The notes below the pieces were generated by a model, which worked only from the letters and a program-made list of their open reading frames with translations, had not been told where the DNA came from and did no database searches. DNA of 64,000 nt from Odontocerum albicorne. Lineage: Eukaryota; Arthropoda; Insecta; Trichoptera; Odontoceridae. Shown here in pieces: positions 10,931 through 20,410 of this stretch (the first letter of the stretch is position 1; every line of letters begins with the position of its first letter). Position numbers and translations under genes: made by a program. Where the stretch lies: positions 43,700,393-43,764,392 of the forward strand of contig OX463848.1 of assembly GCA_949825065.1 (NCBI GenBank). The letters run 5' to 3'.

Positions 10931-11995
10931 ATAGGTGTGTGGATATGGGAGATGCTTAGGATGTGTATATACCATACATACATGCAATCTAGATAAAAAT
11001 CATAGGTGTGTGGATATGGAAGATGCTAAGGATGTGTATAAACCACACATACATGCAATCTAGATAAAAATCATAGGTGTGTGGATATGGGAGATGCTTA
11101 GGATGTGTATATACCATACATACATGCAATCTAGATAAAAATCATAGGTGTGTGGGTATGAAAGATGCTTAGGATGTGTATATACCATACATACATGCAA
11201 TCTAGATAAAAATCATAGGTGTGTGGATATGGAAGATGCTTACGATGTGTATATACCATACATACATGCAATCTAGATAAAAATCATAGGTGTGTGGATA
11301 TGGAAGATGCTTAGGATGTGTATATACCATACATACATGCAATCTAGATAAAAATCATAGGTGTGTGGGTATGAAAGATGCTTAGGATGTGTATATACCA
11401 CACATACATGCAATCTAGATAAAAATCATAGGTGTTTGGATATGGAAGATGCTTAGGATGTGTATATACCACACATACATGCAATCTAGATAAAAATCAT
11501 AGGTGTGTGGGTATGAAAGATGCTTAGGATGTGTATATACCACACATACATGCAATCTAGATAAAAATCATAGGTTTTTGGATATGGAAGATGCTTAGGA
11601 TGTGTATATACCACACATACATGCAATCTAGATAAAAATCATAGGTGTGTGGGTATGAAAGATGCTTAGGATGTGTATATACCACACATACATGCAATCT
11701 AGATAAAAATCATAGGTGTGTGGGTATGAAAGATGCTTAGGATGTGTATATACCACACATACATGCAATCTAGATAAAAATCATAGGTGTGTGGGTATGA
11801 AAGATGCTTAGGATGTGTATATACCACACATACATGCAATCTAGATAAAAATCATAGGTGTGTGGGTATGAAAGATGCTTAGGATGTGTATATACCACAC
11901 ATACATGCAATCTAGATAAAAATCATAGGTGTGTGGGTATGGAAGATGCTTAGGATGTGTATATACCATACATATATGCAATCGAGATAAAAAAA
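10931..11995. repeat. 71-bp satellite, 15 monomers, derived from LINE-A
   Basis: Exact 71-bp spacing of ATAGGTGTGTGGATATG-type starts at 10931, 11002, 11073 and so on to 11925. Monomers differ by few substitutions (GGATATGG versus GGGTATGA, CATACATAC versus CACACATAC). Each still spells RCVDMGDA and DVY on the plus strand, i.e. the LINE-A terminal signature RRCVDVEKAKDVC, so the array was seeded by the LINE 3' end. Confidence 0.96.
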
Positions 11996-12174
11996 GTCTA
12001 GCACTCTGTCTTCTTTGCTTATCCTGAGAGGGAAATGGCGTGATGGCATGTAGAAATATAATAATATTATAAATTACTTTGTTAATTAGTAGAATAATAA
12101 AGTTATTTCTAATTTAGTATTCGAAAATGAATTCCACAATTTTAGAGCTGAAACCGTAAATAAATTACGATAAT

Positions 12175-12577
12175 TGAGTGGCATTGAGCCAAACCAGCCT
12201 ATCCAACAAAACCAAAAAATGCGTTAGTGTTAAAATTTGAGTCACATAACGTTTCTTTATAAGCCAGAAGTGCCTTTACTTCAAAATTCTAAATGTTAGG
12301 TACTACTGCTGCCATCTATCATTTTTTAGACAAAGCGATTTTCGTTATATACTTTTATGTCAAATTTGCCTATCAAACAAAAAAACTTTAATCATCAAAT
12401 AATCGTGTCATAATATTAGATTCATTTTTATTGTTGTAGTTTTAGAATGTATCTGTTCAATGAATAAAAAATATTAATTACACAACATTTGATTTACAAT
12501 AACCCATAGACTTTGAGCTCCATTATCTCATTTCAACATATTCGTTGTATAGGCTGGTTTGGCACTTCGTCACTCAA
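12175..12577. mobile_element. MITE with GCCAAACCAGCCTAT inverted ends
   Basis: Left end TTGAGTGGCATTGAGCCAAA then CCAGCCTAT; right end is the inverted counterpart (ATAGGCTGGTTTGGCACTTC then GTCACTCAA). Length ~403 bp, no ORF, A/T-rich interior. Family unknown. Confidence 0.75.
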
Positions 12578-12639
12578 TTTATCATAGTCAAGGCAAGATT
12601 GAAGAGGGTATAATACAATTCTTACTAGTCCATACATAC

Positions 12640-12880
12640 GAATATACCATCACATCGTTTACTTATCGGAGTAGGCAGAAAAGACTGAGCTCCAGACTTT
12701 CCTATCCCATTTTTGCCCCCTCACGTCCATGTACGAGTACCTTCTTATATACCGATACTACGATTTCTCCGACATCGTTTTTTCTTATTGCGAAATTTTA
12801 TTCAAAATTCACATTTGCACTGCATATTAATTCTGTTTATCTTTCTTCATTCATTTGTTTTATATGCTTTTATTGCATGT
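12640..12880 (-). mobile_element. LINE-A 3' fragment
   Basis: Minus-strand remnant matching 61645-61880 and more distantly 52545-52930 (blocks CTTTCCTATCCCATTTTTGC, TTCTTATATACCGATACTAC). Contains the micro-insertion TACGAGTA at 12732-12739 that the 61.7-kb copy lacks. No intact frame. Confidence 0.65.
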
Positions 12881-13083
12881 AATACTACGTTGTGGGTTAA
12901 TTGTCCGACGGCAATCTTTTACAACTAATCAGAAATTTGTTAAATAAGCCTGAAAAGAAAATCAGACGTAAGCCCTTTTAAAACAGTTGGGTACTAACAG
13001 AAATCGAATCCGCAACCACCAGATCGGGAGACAAGCATCTTACAAACTAGGCCATAAAAAAATGTCAGTCTGGTGTTTTTTTT
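12881..13083 (-). mobile_element. tRNA-derived SINE, minus strand
   Basis: Reverse complement shows GGCCTAGTTTGTAAGATGCT (A-box region), GGTTGCGGATTCGATT (B-box region), a body, and the CTGATTAGTTGTAAAAGATT 3' region. Paired with a nearly identical SINE plus LINE-A arrangement at 61645-62065, so both were duplicated as one unit or SINE inserted in the same LINE position. Confidence 0.65.
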
Positions 13084-13684
13084 CCACCCCTATCAAAGAA
13101 ACGATGATGTTGTGGCAGTCGCACACTCGGATACTGTGGGCATTCATACATACGGTCAATGACCGATGAAATAACCTTCGCATTCCCCGACGAAATCTAA
13201 ATAAACAAGTCCCAAGTTCACACGCCGGCCATTCAAGTCCGAAGTTCACCCGCCGGCCATTCAACCCATAGCCGAGCGGACCGCATTCCATACTAGAGAG
13301 AGAACGCACCACGCTTGTCTCGCCAGTTCCGTATTTGAATGATACCTACATACAACAATTAATCGTTTTGCATTCACAGAAACGAGACGTAGGCATATCG
13401 CGAGCGCATTCTCGCGCGCATTCTAAAAAGATATAAATACCTACGTTACTAATAAAATTGGGCAGACTCTCTTTCCGCATTGCGATCTAACGTGTTTTAT
13501 TATTTATCAACAAATCATCCTCATCATCTCTTCCATCTAGGATACATATCCCAAAATGTTTTCAAACAATGCGTATATATGGAACCTCAAAAAAAATAGC
13601 ACAAGATTTTTACTTCTTTCAATATGAGCTTTTGTAGCGTTATACAACCTTTTTTGGTATGGGTTTAGATTTTTCAACATTTAA
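13084..13684. other. Possible LTR/promoter-like sequence, no gene
   Basis: Contains direct repeats of CGCCGGCCATTCAA (13224 and 13252) and, at 13388-13450, GACGTAGGCATATCGCGAGC followed by GATATAAATACC, a TATA-like box. GACGTAGGCATAT also precedes a TATA-like box in LTR-like repeat B (43.9 kb). No ORF with family resemblance. Confidence 0.35.
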
Positions 13685-13795
13685 AAGCAGCTTCGTGAAA
13701 CCGTCTGTCGGACCATCTTCGGTCCAATAAACAACCCCGACCTTGCGACGTCCAGAGATGGCTTTGATAAATTTGAAAACTTTTTGATAGTTTAG
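13685..13795 (+). mobile_element. Small LINE ORF2 fragment
   Basis: Plus-strand frame reads ETVCRTIFGPINNPDLATSR then DGFDKF, like the RKIFGPIQENGSWRVR segment of LINE-C. About 35 codons, no start, both sides abrupt. Confidence 0.45.
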
Positions 13796-14086
13796 ATAAT
13801 CCTTTATAGACTGCCTCCCTTACTTTGCCTTAAGTCAAATCATATGCTTTTAAGTAAATATATAAACTTTTGATATTCGACTCACATTTGCTAGCAAGTT
13901 TCACAACTGATACAAACTTTTAAGTTATATATTGTATTTTGAAAATCCTCGAACTTTTGATAGTAGAGGGTCTTTCATATTGAGCGGTTTTTGTATTCAA
14001 TTTTTTTTAAATTCTTAAATAAAACACACAATTTGCTTTGATTTTCAAAAACTTTTTATTGGTCATTGAAGTATATGATAATAATA

Positions 14087-15046
14087 CGAGGCATATCCAG
14101 AAAGTAAACGTACTGAATTTTTGTAGGTTACATTTTTTTTTTAATTTAAACAAAAAAATTACGTGCTTACCGTAGTACATATGTAAGCTATTTTCGACAT
14201 AGTCGCCATTCCTCTCAATGCAGGTGGTGAAGCGGGGTATCAACTTTTTGATGCCTTCCTCGAAGTAGTTTCCCGCCAACCCCTCCGTCCACTTCTACGC
14301 CTCCTCCTTTACCTCCTCGTCGGTTGAAAACCTTTTTCCACCCATGTGCAGCTTCAGGGAGGTAAAGAGATAGTAATCTGAAGGGGCTAGGTCAGGGGAA
14401 TGCGCGGGATGGTTCAGGACATCCCATTTAAACGAGGCGAGCAGTTCCTTCGTGGCGTTGGCCTTGTGTGGTCTGGCATTGTCGTGCAGCAGGCAGACTC
14501 CCTTTGTCAGCATGCCTCTCTTCTTGTTCTGAATCGCCCTCCGCAATTTTTTTAGGGTCTCACAGTATCTTGCAGAGCTGATGATCTCCCCTTGAGGCAT
14601 ATATTCAATTAAAATTATGCCTTGACAGTCCCAAAACACGGATGCCATGATTTTCTTGGCTGAAATTGTGGTTTTGAACTTTTTGGCGGAAGGTGAAGAG
14701 ATGTGACGTGACCGTTTTTAAACTCGCGACACCACTTGTACACACTCGTACGATTCATAGCTTTATCACCATATGCAGTTTTCACCTCATTATAAACCTC
14801 AACCGGAGGTTTTCCCTTCCAAACGAGATAACGGATGACGCCGCGTATTTAGCACTTGGCGGGAGATTGGATTGACATTTTTCACTAAACGTGTTGTCGC
14901 GTGGACACTTCTCAACGTACTGACCTCGAACCGGTCTCGTTGCGGAGGGGAAGGGTCAGGCTTCACGGAAGTGTAGCCAACATGTCGAAAATAAAATCCA
15001 TCCGGTCTTGAGAGCCTCAGTACACTTACTTTCTGGATACGCATAG
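14087..15046 (-). mobile_element. MAR-1, mariner with internal deletion
   Basis: Bounded by TA at 14085-14086 and 15047-15048. Left end CGAGGCATATCCAGAAAGTA; right end, read inward, CTATGCGTATCCAGAAAGTA: typical mariner terminal repeats. Length 960 bp versus about 1.3 kb for full mariners, because the middle of the transposase is deleted. Inserted into DDE-1. Confidence 0.85.
14150..14880 (-). pseudogene. MAR-1 mariner transposase, deleted and frameshifted
   Basis: N-terminal part (~14880-14700): IRYLVWKGKPPVEVYNEVK, AYGDKAMNRTSVYKWCREFK, the helix-turn-helix region. A deletion then removes the first catalytic aspartate region. The C-terminal part (from 14648) is in a different frame: LLHDNARPHKANATKELL and HSPDLAPSDYYLF give the second and third aspartates 34 residues apart (D34D), defining mariner. 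One in-frame TAG lies at about 14292-14294, after EEVKEEA; reading resumes with KWTEGLAGNYFEEG and RNGDYVEN. Inactive. Confidence 0.88.
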
Positions 15047-15056
15047 TATATGACAT

Positions 15057-15345
15057 TTAAACACAAAAAACAATATCCGCCAAATGTCCACTTCTTGCAG
15101 CTCCACAGATGTCCAATCTTTTATCAAAATTTTTGATGATATTTTGGCATATATGCGGTTCTAACTCACCAATAACGCGAATAATTTTGAACTTCAGCTC
15201 AAGAATTGATCGAGGGTAATTGTTATGAACCTGGTTTTTCACGTAACCCCAGAGAAAATAGTCCAACGGTGTCAGATCACATGATCTTGGTGGCCAATCA
15301 ACATCACCGTTTCTGGAGATTACAATTCATACAATAATTCTCAAT
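15057..15345 (-). pseudogene. DDE-1 transposase C-terminal fragment
   Basis: Minus-strand frame reads VISRNGDVDWPPRSCDLTPL then DYFLWGYVKNQVHNN, LRRVIGELEPHI-like and ICGAARSGHLADIVF. WPPRS.DLTPLD.FLWG.VK.VY around the last catalytic acid is typical of a large insect group of Tc1/mariner-superfamily transposases. Upstream catalytic residues are missing. The frame is open from at least 15330 to the stop at 15057. Confidence 0.75.
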
Positions 15346-15474
15346 TTGAACGCGTTGTTATATTGTATACGACTCCATTTTCATAAATGCCATGCATTAA
15401 ACTTCTCAAATGTCATAAGACCCAGGCAAGTTCACGACGCCATCTGTATTTTATCCAAGATTTTAAAAAAGACC

Positions 15475-15914
15475 CCTTACATACAAGTATATCCTTAAAA
15501 ATGTATATAATTATTTATTTACAGTATTTTCTGTACATAGTGTTATACATCTGACAGACTTATTTCTATTATGTAAGTAATTTCTTCCAACCAATTTACT
15601 CATCAGCCTTAATCAATGACATATTTTATAAAAGACAACATTCGTTTAAATTCAAATGAAAAAAACAAATGGATCACCATTCTCTGAACAATAATGGTGG
15701 AAGAAGAAAAAAGAATTCGATCAAGATAAGAAAGGGACACAAAGGAAAATTAAAATGAATTAATATTCTAAAAAAATGTATACACGAGTAATCTAAAAAA
15801 ATGTATACACGCCATCTAGCCCATACCTTGTTAGGCTAGACTGAAAGGAAAAAACGCAATACTTTCCTATGTCAACATAAGTCTTTTACCTCTTCTAATA
15901 CAAATTTTACAATT
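15475..15914. other. No gene seen
   Basis: AT-rich. Holds a short direct repeat of CTAAAAAAATGTATACACG (15767-15810) and a TTTCTTCCAACCAA stretch (15586) like the SINE/LINE-E tail in reverse. No ORF of note. Confidence 0.5.
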
Positions 15915-16735
15915 ATTAATTTATTTATTTAACACTTTTTTTGCGAATATAATCTCTTCCAGCCAACCAGACAAAAGTAAATGAAGCAAGTTACGTGGTC
16001 GCATAAATCATTCAATTGACTATTCATCCCCACGAAATCCATAAACATATACGTGAGCATATGCCCACGAACCCCACAAAGACGGACAATCATTCGAACA
16101 TTCTTTTTCATATAAAGTGAGATATCATCAATCAAAAGGAAAGGAAAGGATGGTGGAGAGGAAAGGAAAAGAATAATCCGGAATGAAACACGTTATTTTA
16201 CTGACAAGAAATTAAGAGTTTTCTCAGTCGCTTCTTAAAGCATGCTTAGAACGGGGCGAGTCTTATATTGGTTTGTAACTGATTCCAGAGTCTCACTGCA
16301 TGGACAGTAAAGGACGGAGTAAAAAAAGAGGAGCGGTTAACTTGGAAAGGCCAATGAAAAATCTCCGTTTTAGCGTAGCGCTAATCCATGATTGGAAAGA
16401 CGCTGAAATTTTTCGGCGAGATAAGAGGGTGCGGCGGAACAGCTAAACATATTATACAATAGAGACAGTATTTAAATTTGGCATATATTTATAATATTCA
16501 ACCAGTTCAATGCCTTCTGGTATGAAGTTATACGATCGTATTTTTGTAGGTTGAAAATAAATCTTAGAAACACATTTTGAAGACGCTGTAATTTGTCCAG
16601 CTGTTCCTCTGTTCCAACATCCAAATAACATACGTCCGCATAGTCCAAAATCGGAAAGAGCAGAAATTGTACGAGTAAAATTTTGGTTTTAGTAGGCAGG
16701 AATCTTTGCAACACTTTAAGGGAATGAAGACTGAA
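15915..16735 (-). mobile_element. LINE-E 3' fragment, longest copy
   Basis: Minus strand carries the longest LINE-E coding piece: LQRFLPTKTKILLVQFLLFP, ILDYADVCYLDV, EEQLDKLQRLQNVFLRFIFN, ITSYQKALNWLN, then a frameshifted remainder, and the 3' UTR with GATATCATCAATC-type landmark and TTTATTTATTTAA terminus (tail on the minus strand). This is the region just after the RT domain of CR1/L2/Jockey-group LINEs, where it binds RNA/DNA rather than catalyses. Confidence 0.8.
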
Positions 16736-16869
16736 GAAGATCCTTTGGTTTACCTGATTTATTTGATCTCGCCATGATATAATAGTTTTAAATTATCTCT
16801 TAATTGTAAACAAAGATGATGAACGTCTGTTAGTTCTTGGAAGTTCAGTCCATAGTCATGCTGAGTAAA

Positions 16870-17290
16870 CCGCAAATTAACAAGAGGTTGAGAGTATTGG
16901 AGACAAAAGGCTTGGAGTGATAGAAAATGTTAATGGACTGAGAGTTTTGGAGAATAAAAGTCTTGGGCTTTTGGAAAATAAAATGTTTACCCGATAAGAT
17001 TATTGGAGAGAAAAGGCTGGGAGTGCTGGAGAATGCTGAAAGGCTGAAAGTTTTAAGGATTAGAGTATAATGCTAAGAGTGTTGGAGAAGGAATATTTGT
17101 AGTATTGGAAGGCTGAAAGTGTTAGTGGAGAAAGTCTTGAAGTTTTGGACAATGCTAAGGGTTTAAAGGTTTTGAAGAGGAGAGGCGTAGAGTGTTGGAA
17201 GATCGAGGCTATTAAATTGGAAAGACATGAAATGTAGGACAATGCTGGGAGACTTAGAATAAAAGAAAGGGAAGGATAGAAGGAAGGTAG
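16870..17290. repeat. Degenerate purine-rich repeat
   Basis: Many imperfect copies of motifs such as GAGTGTTGGAGAATGCT and CTGAAAGTTTTGGA with irregular spacing. Looks like a decayed minisatellite. Long minus-strand frames here are by-products of the repeat. Confidence 0.55.
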
Positions 17291-18077
17291 ATTTTTCAAG
17301 AAGTTTATTTTTATCTTTAGTTTAAATGAATCTATTGAAACTATCATAAATCAAAGTTAATATTTAAAAAAGCCTTTTTTTATTTAGTGTTTGCCTCGCT
17401 GAACTCACGTACAGAAGATCACCGATTCTAAGAATATCTCCCTTTAAATAACAACAACATTTTTTTACTTCGCTTTTGGAGGTATTTGCCCTCAAGGATA
17501 AACAAAAAATCGACGAAAAAATATTGAAAAAATAATATTTCAAAACGTTTTCACATCTCGATAAAATGTATTTGAAAATAGTAATAAAATTCAAGGAACA
17601 AAAGACTTAAAATTAAGACAAAGATTCAGAAACAGTGTTAAGGCAGTAAACATATTTCAATGGGCAGATAAAGCATCGGATCAAAACCTTGTTCTAACGT
17701 AGATTTAGATACGATTAAAAAGGGCCAAATAAAAGTAAAAGAAAACACTTCATTGAAGATATACTATACACAAAGTTTTTTAATAAATGACATTATATGA
17801 TAACAAATAAATGACATCAATACATAAAACATCGTTAAAAATAAACTTCACAGGAGCTTTGAAGAAGTTAATTGATATATTAGCCATTTAAGTGTTGATG
17901 AAAATAATATTCGAATTACTAAACAGTTATATTAACTGAAACAGCTGAAAAATATTTAAAGTTGGTGCATTGGAAAATAGAAAATGGAGAATGACTTATG
18001 ACATACTGCAGCTGATTAAGGAACGCAGAAAGTGGAAAAATAACATCCAAAAAGTTTACAAACAGTACGAAAAAAAA
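17291..18077. other. Mostly unassigned sequence
   Basis: At 17970-18060 a short plus-strand frame reads GALENRKWRMTYDILQLIKE then RRKWKNN, somewhat like the linker before the RT domain in LINE ORF2, but too short to assign. No other signal. Confidence 0.35.
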
Positions 18078-18194
18078 ACAGATACGTGAGACTCTCGCGC
18101 GGTAGAAGTGAAACTTCTTAACTCCTAGGAAAAGTTGATTTTATGCATTGCTTTTTTCCATTTGTTAACGATTTTTTTTTTAGGATTGGGAAAT

Positions 18195-18597
18195 GGTTCT
18201 CTCTCCGTGGTTGCAGTCCTAAGACTGGTTTGCAGCAATTTCAACTCTTCTCCTCCATTCCCCCCTGTCCTGTGCGGCTCTTTTTAAGTCTGTATATGTT
18301 GAGCAGCGCACGTCCACCAACAGGTCCTCCAGGTACTCTCGGCGTGGGCGTCCCCTAGAGTTTGTCCCCTCGGTCATACCCTCCATTATGGCATGCAAGA
18401 GGCCCTCTTGTCGTATTATATGACCGATCCATCTTGCACGCCTTTCGGACAGGATCCTGAGCAGGTGCCTTCCTCCTTCGATTCGTTGGAGAACCTCTTC
18501 ATTTGTGATGCGGTCTCTCCAGGAAATTCCTAATAGTCTTCTATAGGACCACATCTCAAAAGCCTCTAGTCTTCGTCTATCTCTTTCGGATAGGCAC
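18195..18597 (-). mobile_element. LINE-D, 5'-truncated, inside the AT-rich element
   Basis: 3' end CTCTCTCCGTGGTTGCAGTC (minus-strand sense GACTGCAACC...GAGAG) matches that of the longer copy at 62690. Comparing with the uninterrupted copy at 42.8 kb gives a precise empty site: GGAAATGGT|insert|ATGTGGAATT versus GGAAAAGGTTATGTGGAATT. No clear target duplication. Confidence 0.85.
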
Positions 18598-18599
18598 AT
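18219..18599 (-). pseudogene. LINE-D ORF2 C-terminus (126 aa)
   Basis: Starts at the truncation with CLSERDRRRLEAFEMWSYRR, followed by LLGISWRDRITNEEVLQRI, RRARWIGHIIRQEGLLHAIM, a SRGRPRREYLEDLL block and a final DLKRAAQDRGEWR, ending at a natural stop. This is the conserved C-terminal domain after the RT in this LINE family. It is identical or nearly so to the C-terminal half of 62705-63409, showing recent activity. Confidence 0.85.
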
Positions 18600-19240
18600 G
18601 TGGAATTTAATTCAAGAAAATCACTCTTAAATAAAAAAATATTTTCTATTTCATTTTTAATAATAAATAATAATAATTTTAATAATAATATGACACACTT
18701 AATAATATTTCATTTATATTTATTAATATTAAATATATTAATATTTATATTAATTATTTTTAAATGTTTATTATTATATTATTTTTAATGTATTATTAAT
18801 AATATTATTATATTATATTGTTTATTAATTATATTATAATTAATTATAATATAATTATTAATATTATAATAACATGTGTATATTATACAATAATTATTAT
18901 ATATTAAATAAATATTAAAATGAATATTAAATTAAATGATTTAATCTAAAATAACATTTACAAATGTTAAATATATTAATATAAAAATAATATATAACAA
19001 AAAAAAAAAAAATTTTTAATAATAAATAATAATAATATAACACACTTAATAATATTAAAATGAAATTAATTATTATTAATAATAAATTATTGTTTGTATT
19101 AAAATAATTGATAATAATTTATTAATTATAAAATATTTAATAATAATAAATAATATTTTAATAATAATATAATACACCGTTTCACTTTTCGTGACGTTCA
19201 GGTCAATTTGCCCTACCGCGCCTATAGAAGTTTCATTTAA

Positions 19241-19654
19241 AAAATATGATGGTATATTATATGAACACGACACGACACACACACTACATTACACCTAAAG
19301 CCGAATATGTAACTATCACATATCGTTAGATCTACAAATGTTAATTTGTAGTTTGTCATCCCTTAGTTATTTTCTATTCTATTCTTATTAATCTTTAATT
19401 ATGTGAATTCCTTTTCTGGCTCAGGCGCCTTCTTAAGCTAAGATAGTCTTATTGTATTGATCGCTTCTGCTTATAGTATTTCAGGATTACTATCACCTTC
19501 CGCTACATATAATATGAGTGGTTGTATATTATCATAAATAGATCATCATCCTCTCTCCATATTTTCAATTGCAGATATTTCAGTAATGATTATTCTTTTT
19601 TCTTATTCAAAATACTTTTTACAGGAAATTAATTAAGATATTCACTGAACGTAT
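19241..19654. other. No gene seen
   Basis: AT-rich unassigned sequence with no repeat partner recognised. Confidence 0.45.
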
Positions 19655-20072
19655 ATTTGTAATTTGTTTTATCAAACACTGTTTATTCCACTTTTTGTAA
19701 CGGTATAACCCTACCGGTTTCAAGGCTTTCACCTCATCATCAGGGAGCAAAAACAAGACTGAATTTTGTTCGAACTGGTACTAAGATACACGCTTCTAAC
19801 GGTAAACATTCGGGTTGGGGACTGGGGGCTGAGGGAGGCATGGGACGACCTCGGCGAGCAGCGGAAAGATTCTTGGTATATATGTGTTTGCCAGATGTTC
19901 ACCTCGATGCACTGACTTATAAATTTCTAGAGCCTCTAATCTGTCCAATTTATTTCCATTACTACTGATATGTAAGAATTTAGCATCATCGATAGAAAAT
20001 GTATGGTTTTCACGGTGACAATGATTAGCCATTTCAGAATAAATTAGAGGATTTGTACATACATTTTTGATC
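19655..20072 (-). mobile_element. PLE with GIY-YIG endonuclease C-terminus (left half of an inverted pair)
   Basis: On the minus strand: coding sequence, then the terminal repeat with CTGATGATGAGGTGAAAGCC, GAAACCGGTAGGG, GTAACGG-type block and ATAAACAGTGTTTGATAAAA. The coding part (20073-19796) reads NPLIYSEMANHCHRENHTF, DAKFLHISSNGNKLDRLEAL then EIYKS. The AxHC...NH spacing, LH and N.L..LE.LEI match the last motifs of the GIY-YIG nuclease domain of Penelope-like retroelements, which cuts target DNA. The active-site glutamate is probably in LEALEI. Confidence 0.8.
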
Positions 20073-20410
20073 CATGATGCAAAAATTTTACATATCAGTA
20101 GTAACGGAAATAAATTGGACAGATTAGAGGACCTAGAAATTTCTAAGTCAGTGCATCGAGGTGAACATCTGGCAAACACATATATACCAAGAATCTCTGC
20201 GCTGCTCGCCGAGGTCGTCCCATGCCTCCCTCAGCCCCCAGTCCCAAACCCGAATGTCCCCAACCGTTGAATCGGTACCAGTTCGAGAAGAATTCAGTCT
20301 TGTTTGTGCTCCCTGATGATGAGGTGAAAGCCTTGAAACCGGTAGGGTTATACCGTTACAAAAAGTTAAATAAACAGTGTTTGTTAAAACAAATTACAAT
20401 ATCTCAGAAT
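20067..20410 (+). mobile_element. PLE, right half of the inverted pair
   Basis: Plus-strand mirror of the left half: DAKILHISSNGNKLDRLEDL, EISKSVHRGEHLANTYIPRI, LLAEVVPCLPQPPVPNPNV, then terminal repeat with CTGATGATGAGGTGAAAGCC and GAAACCGGTAGGGTTATACC. The two halves join at ~20070 inside the nuclease region. The right half has lost the AxHC part. Head-to-head arrangement is common in PLEs. Confidence 0.8.

Larger units (their letters stand above)
13968..15474 (-). mobile_element. DDE-1, cut-and-paste element split by MAR-1
   Basis: Left end GGGTCTTTCATATTGAGCGG and right end ...AAAAAAGACCCC form short inverted termini. Its minus-strand transposase C-terminus (15057-15345) lies just right of the MAR-1 insertion (14087-15046); removing MAR-1 and one TA restores a contiguous element of about 540 bp. 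A solo start resembling the left end (GGGTCTTTCAATTTGAGCGC) occurs at 36249. Boundaries are inferred. Confidence 0.5.
18078..19240. mobile_element. AT-rich element, copy 1, holding LINE-D
   Basis: Left side has GTGAAACTTCT at 18108; right side ends CCGCGCCTATAGAAGTTTCA, so both ends share an inverted GTGAAACTTCT. The interior is ATTATT-type low complexity. The same layout in opposite orientation occurs at 42285-42952, with identical edges GGAATTTAATTCAAGAAAAT and CACCGTTTCACTTTTCGTGA. A LINE-D copy interrupts it at 18195-18597. Function and class unknown; no transposase. Confidence 0.7.

Noticed and set aside
17060..17347. 95-codon minus-strand protein rich in S, L, F
   Set aside because: It overlaps a degenerate purine-rich repeat and has no domain resemblance.
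18600..18788. Small hydrophobic protein
   Set aside because: The frame lies in ATTATT low-complexity sequence that forces I/L/N/Y/F codons.
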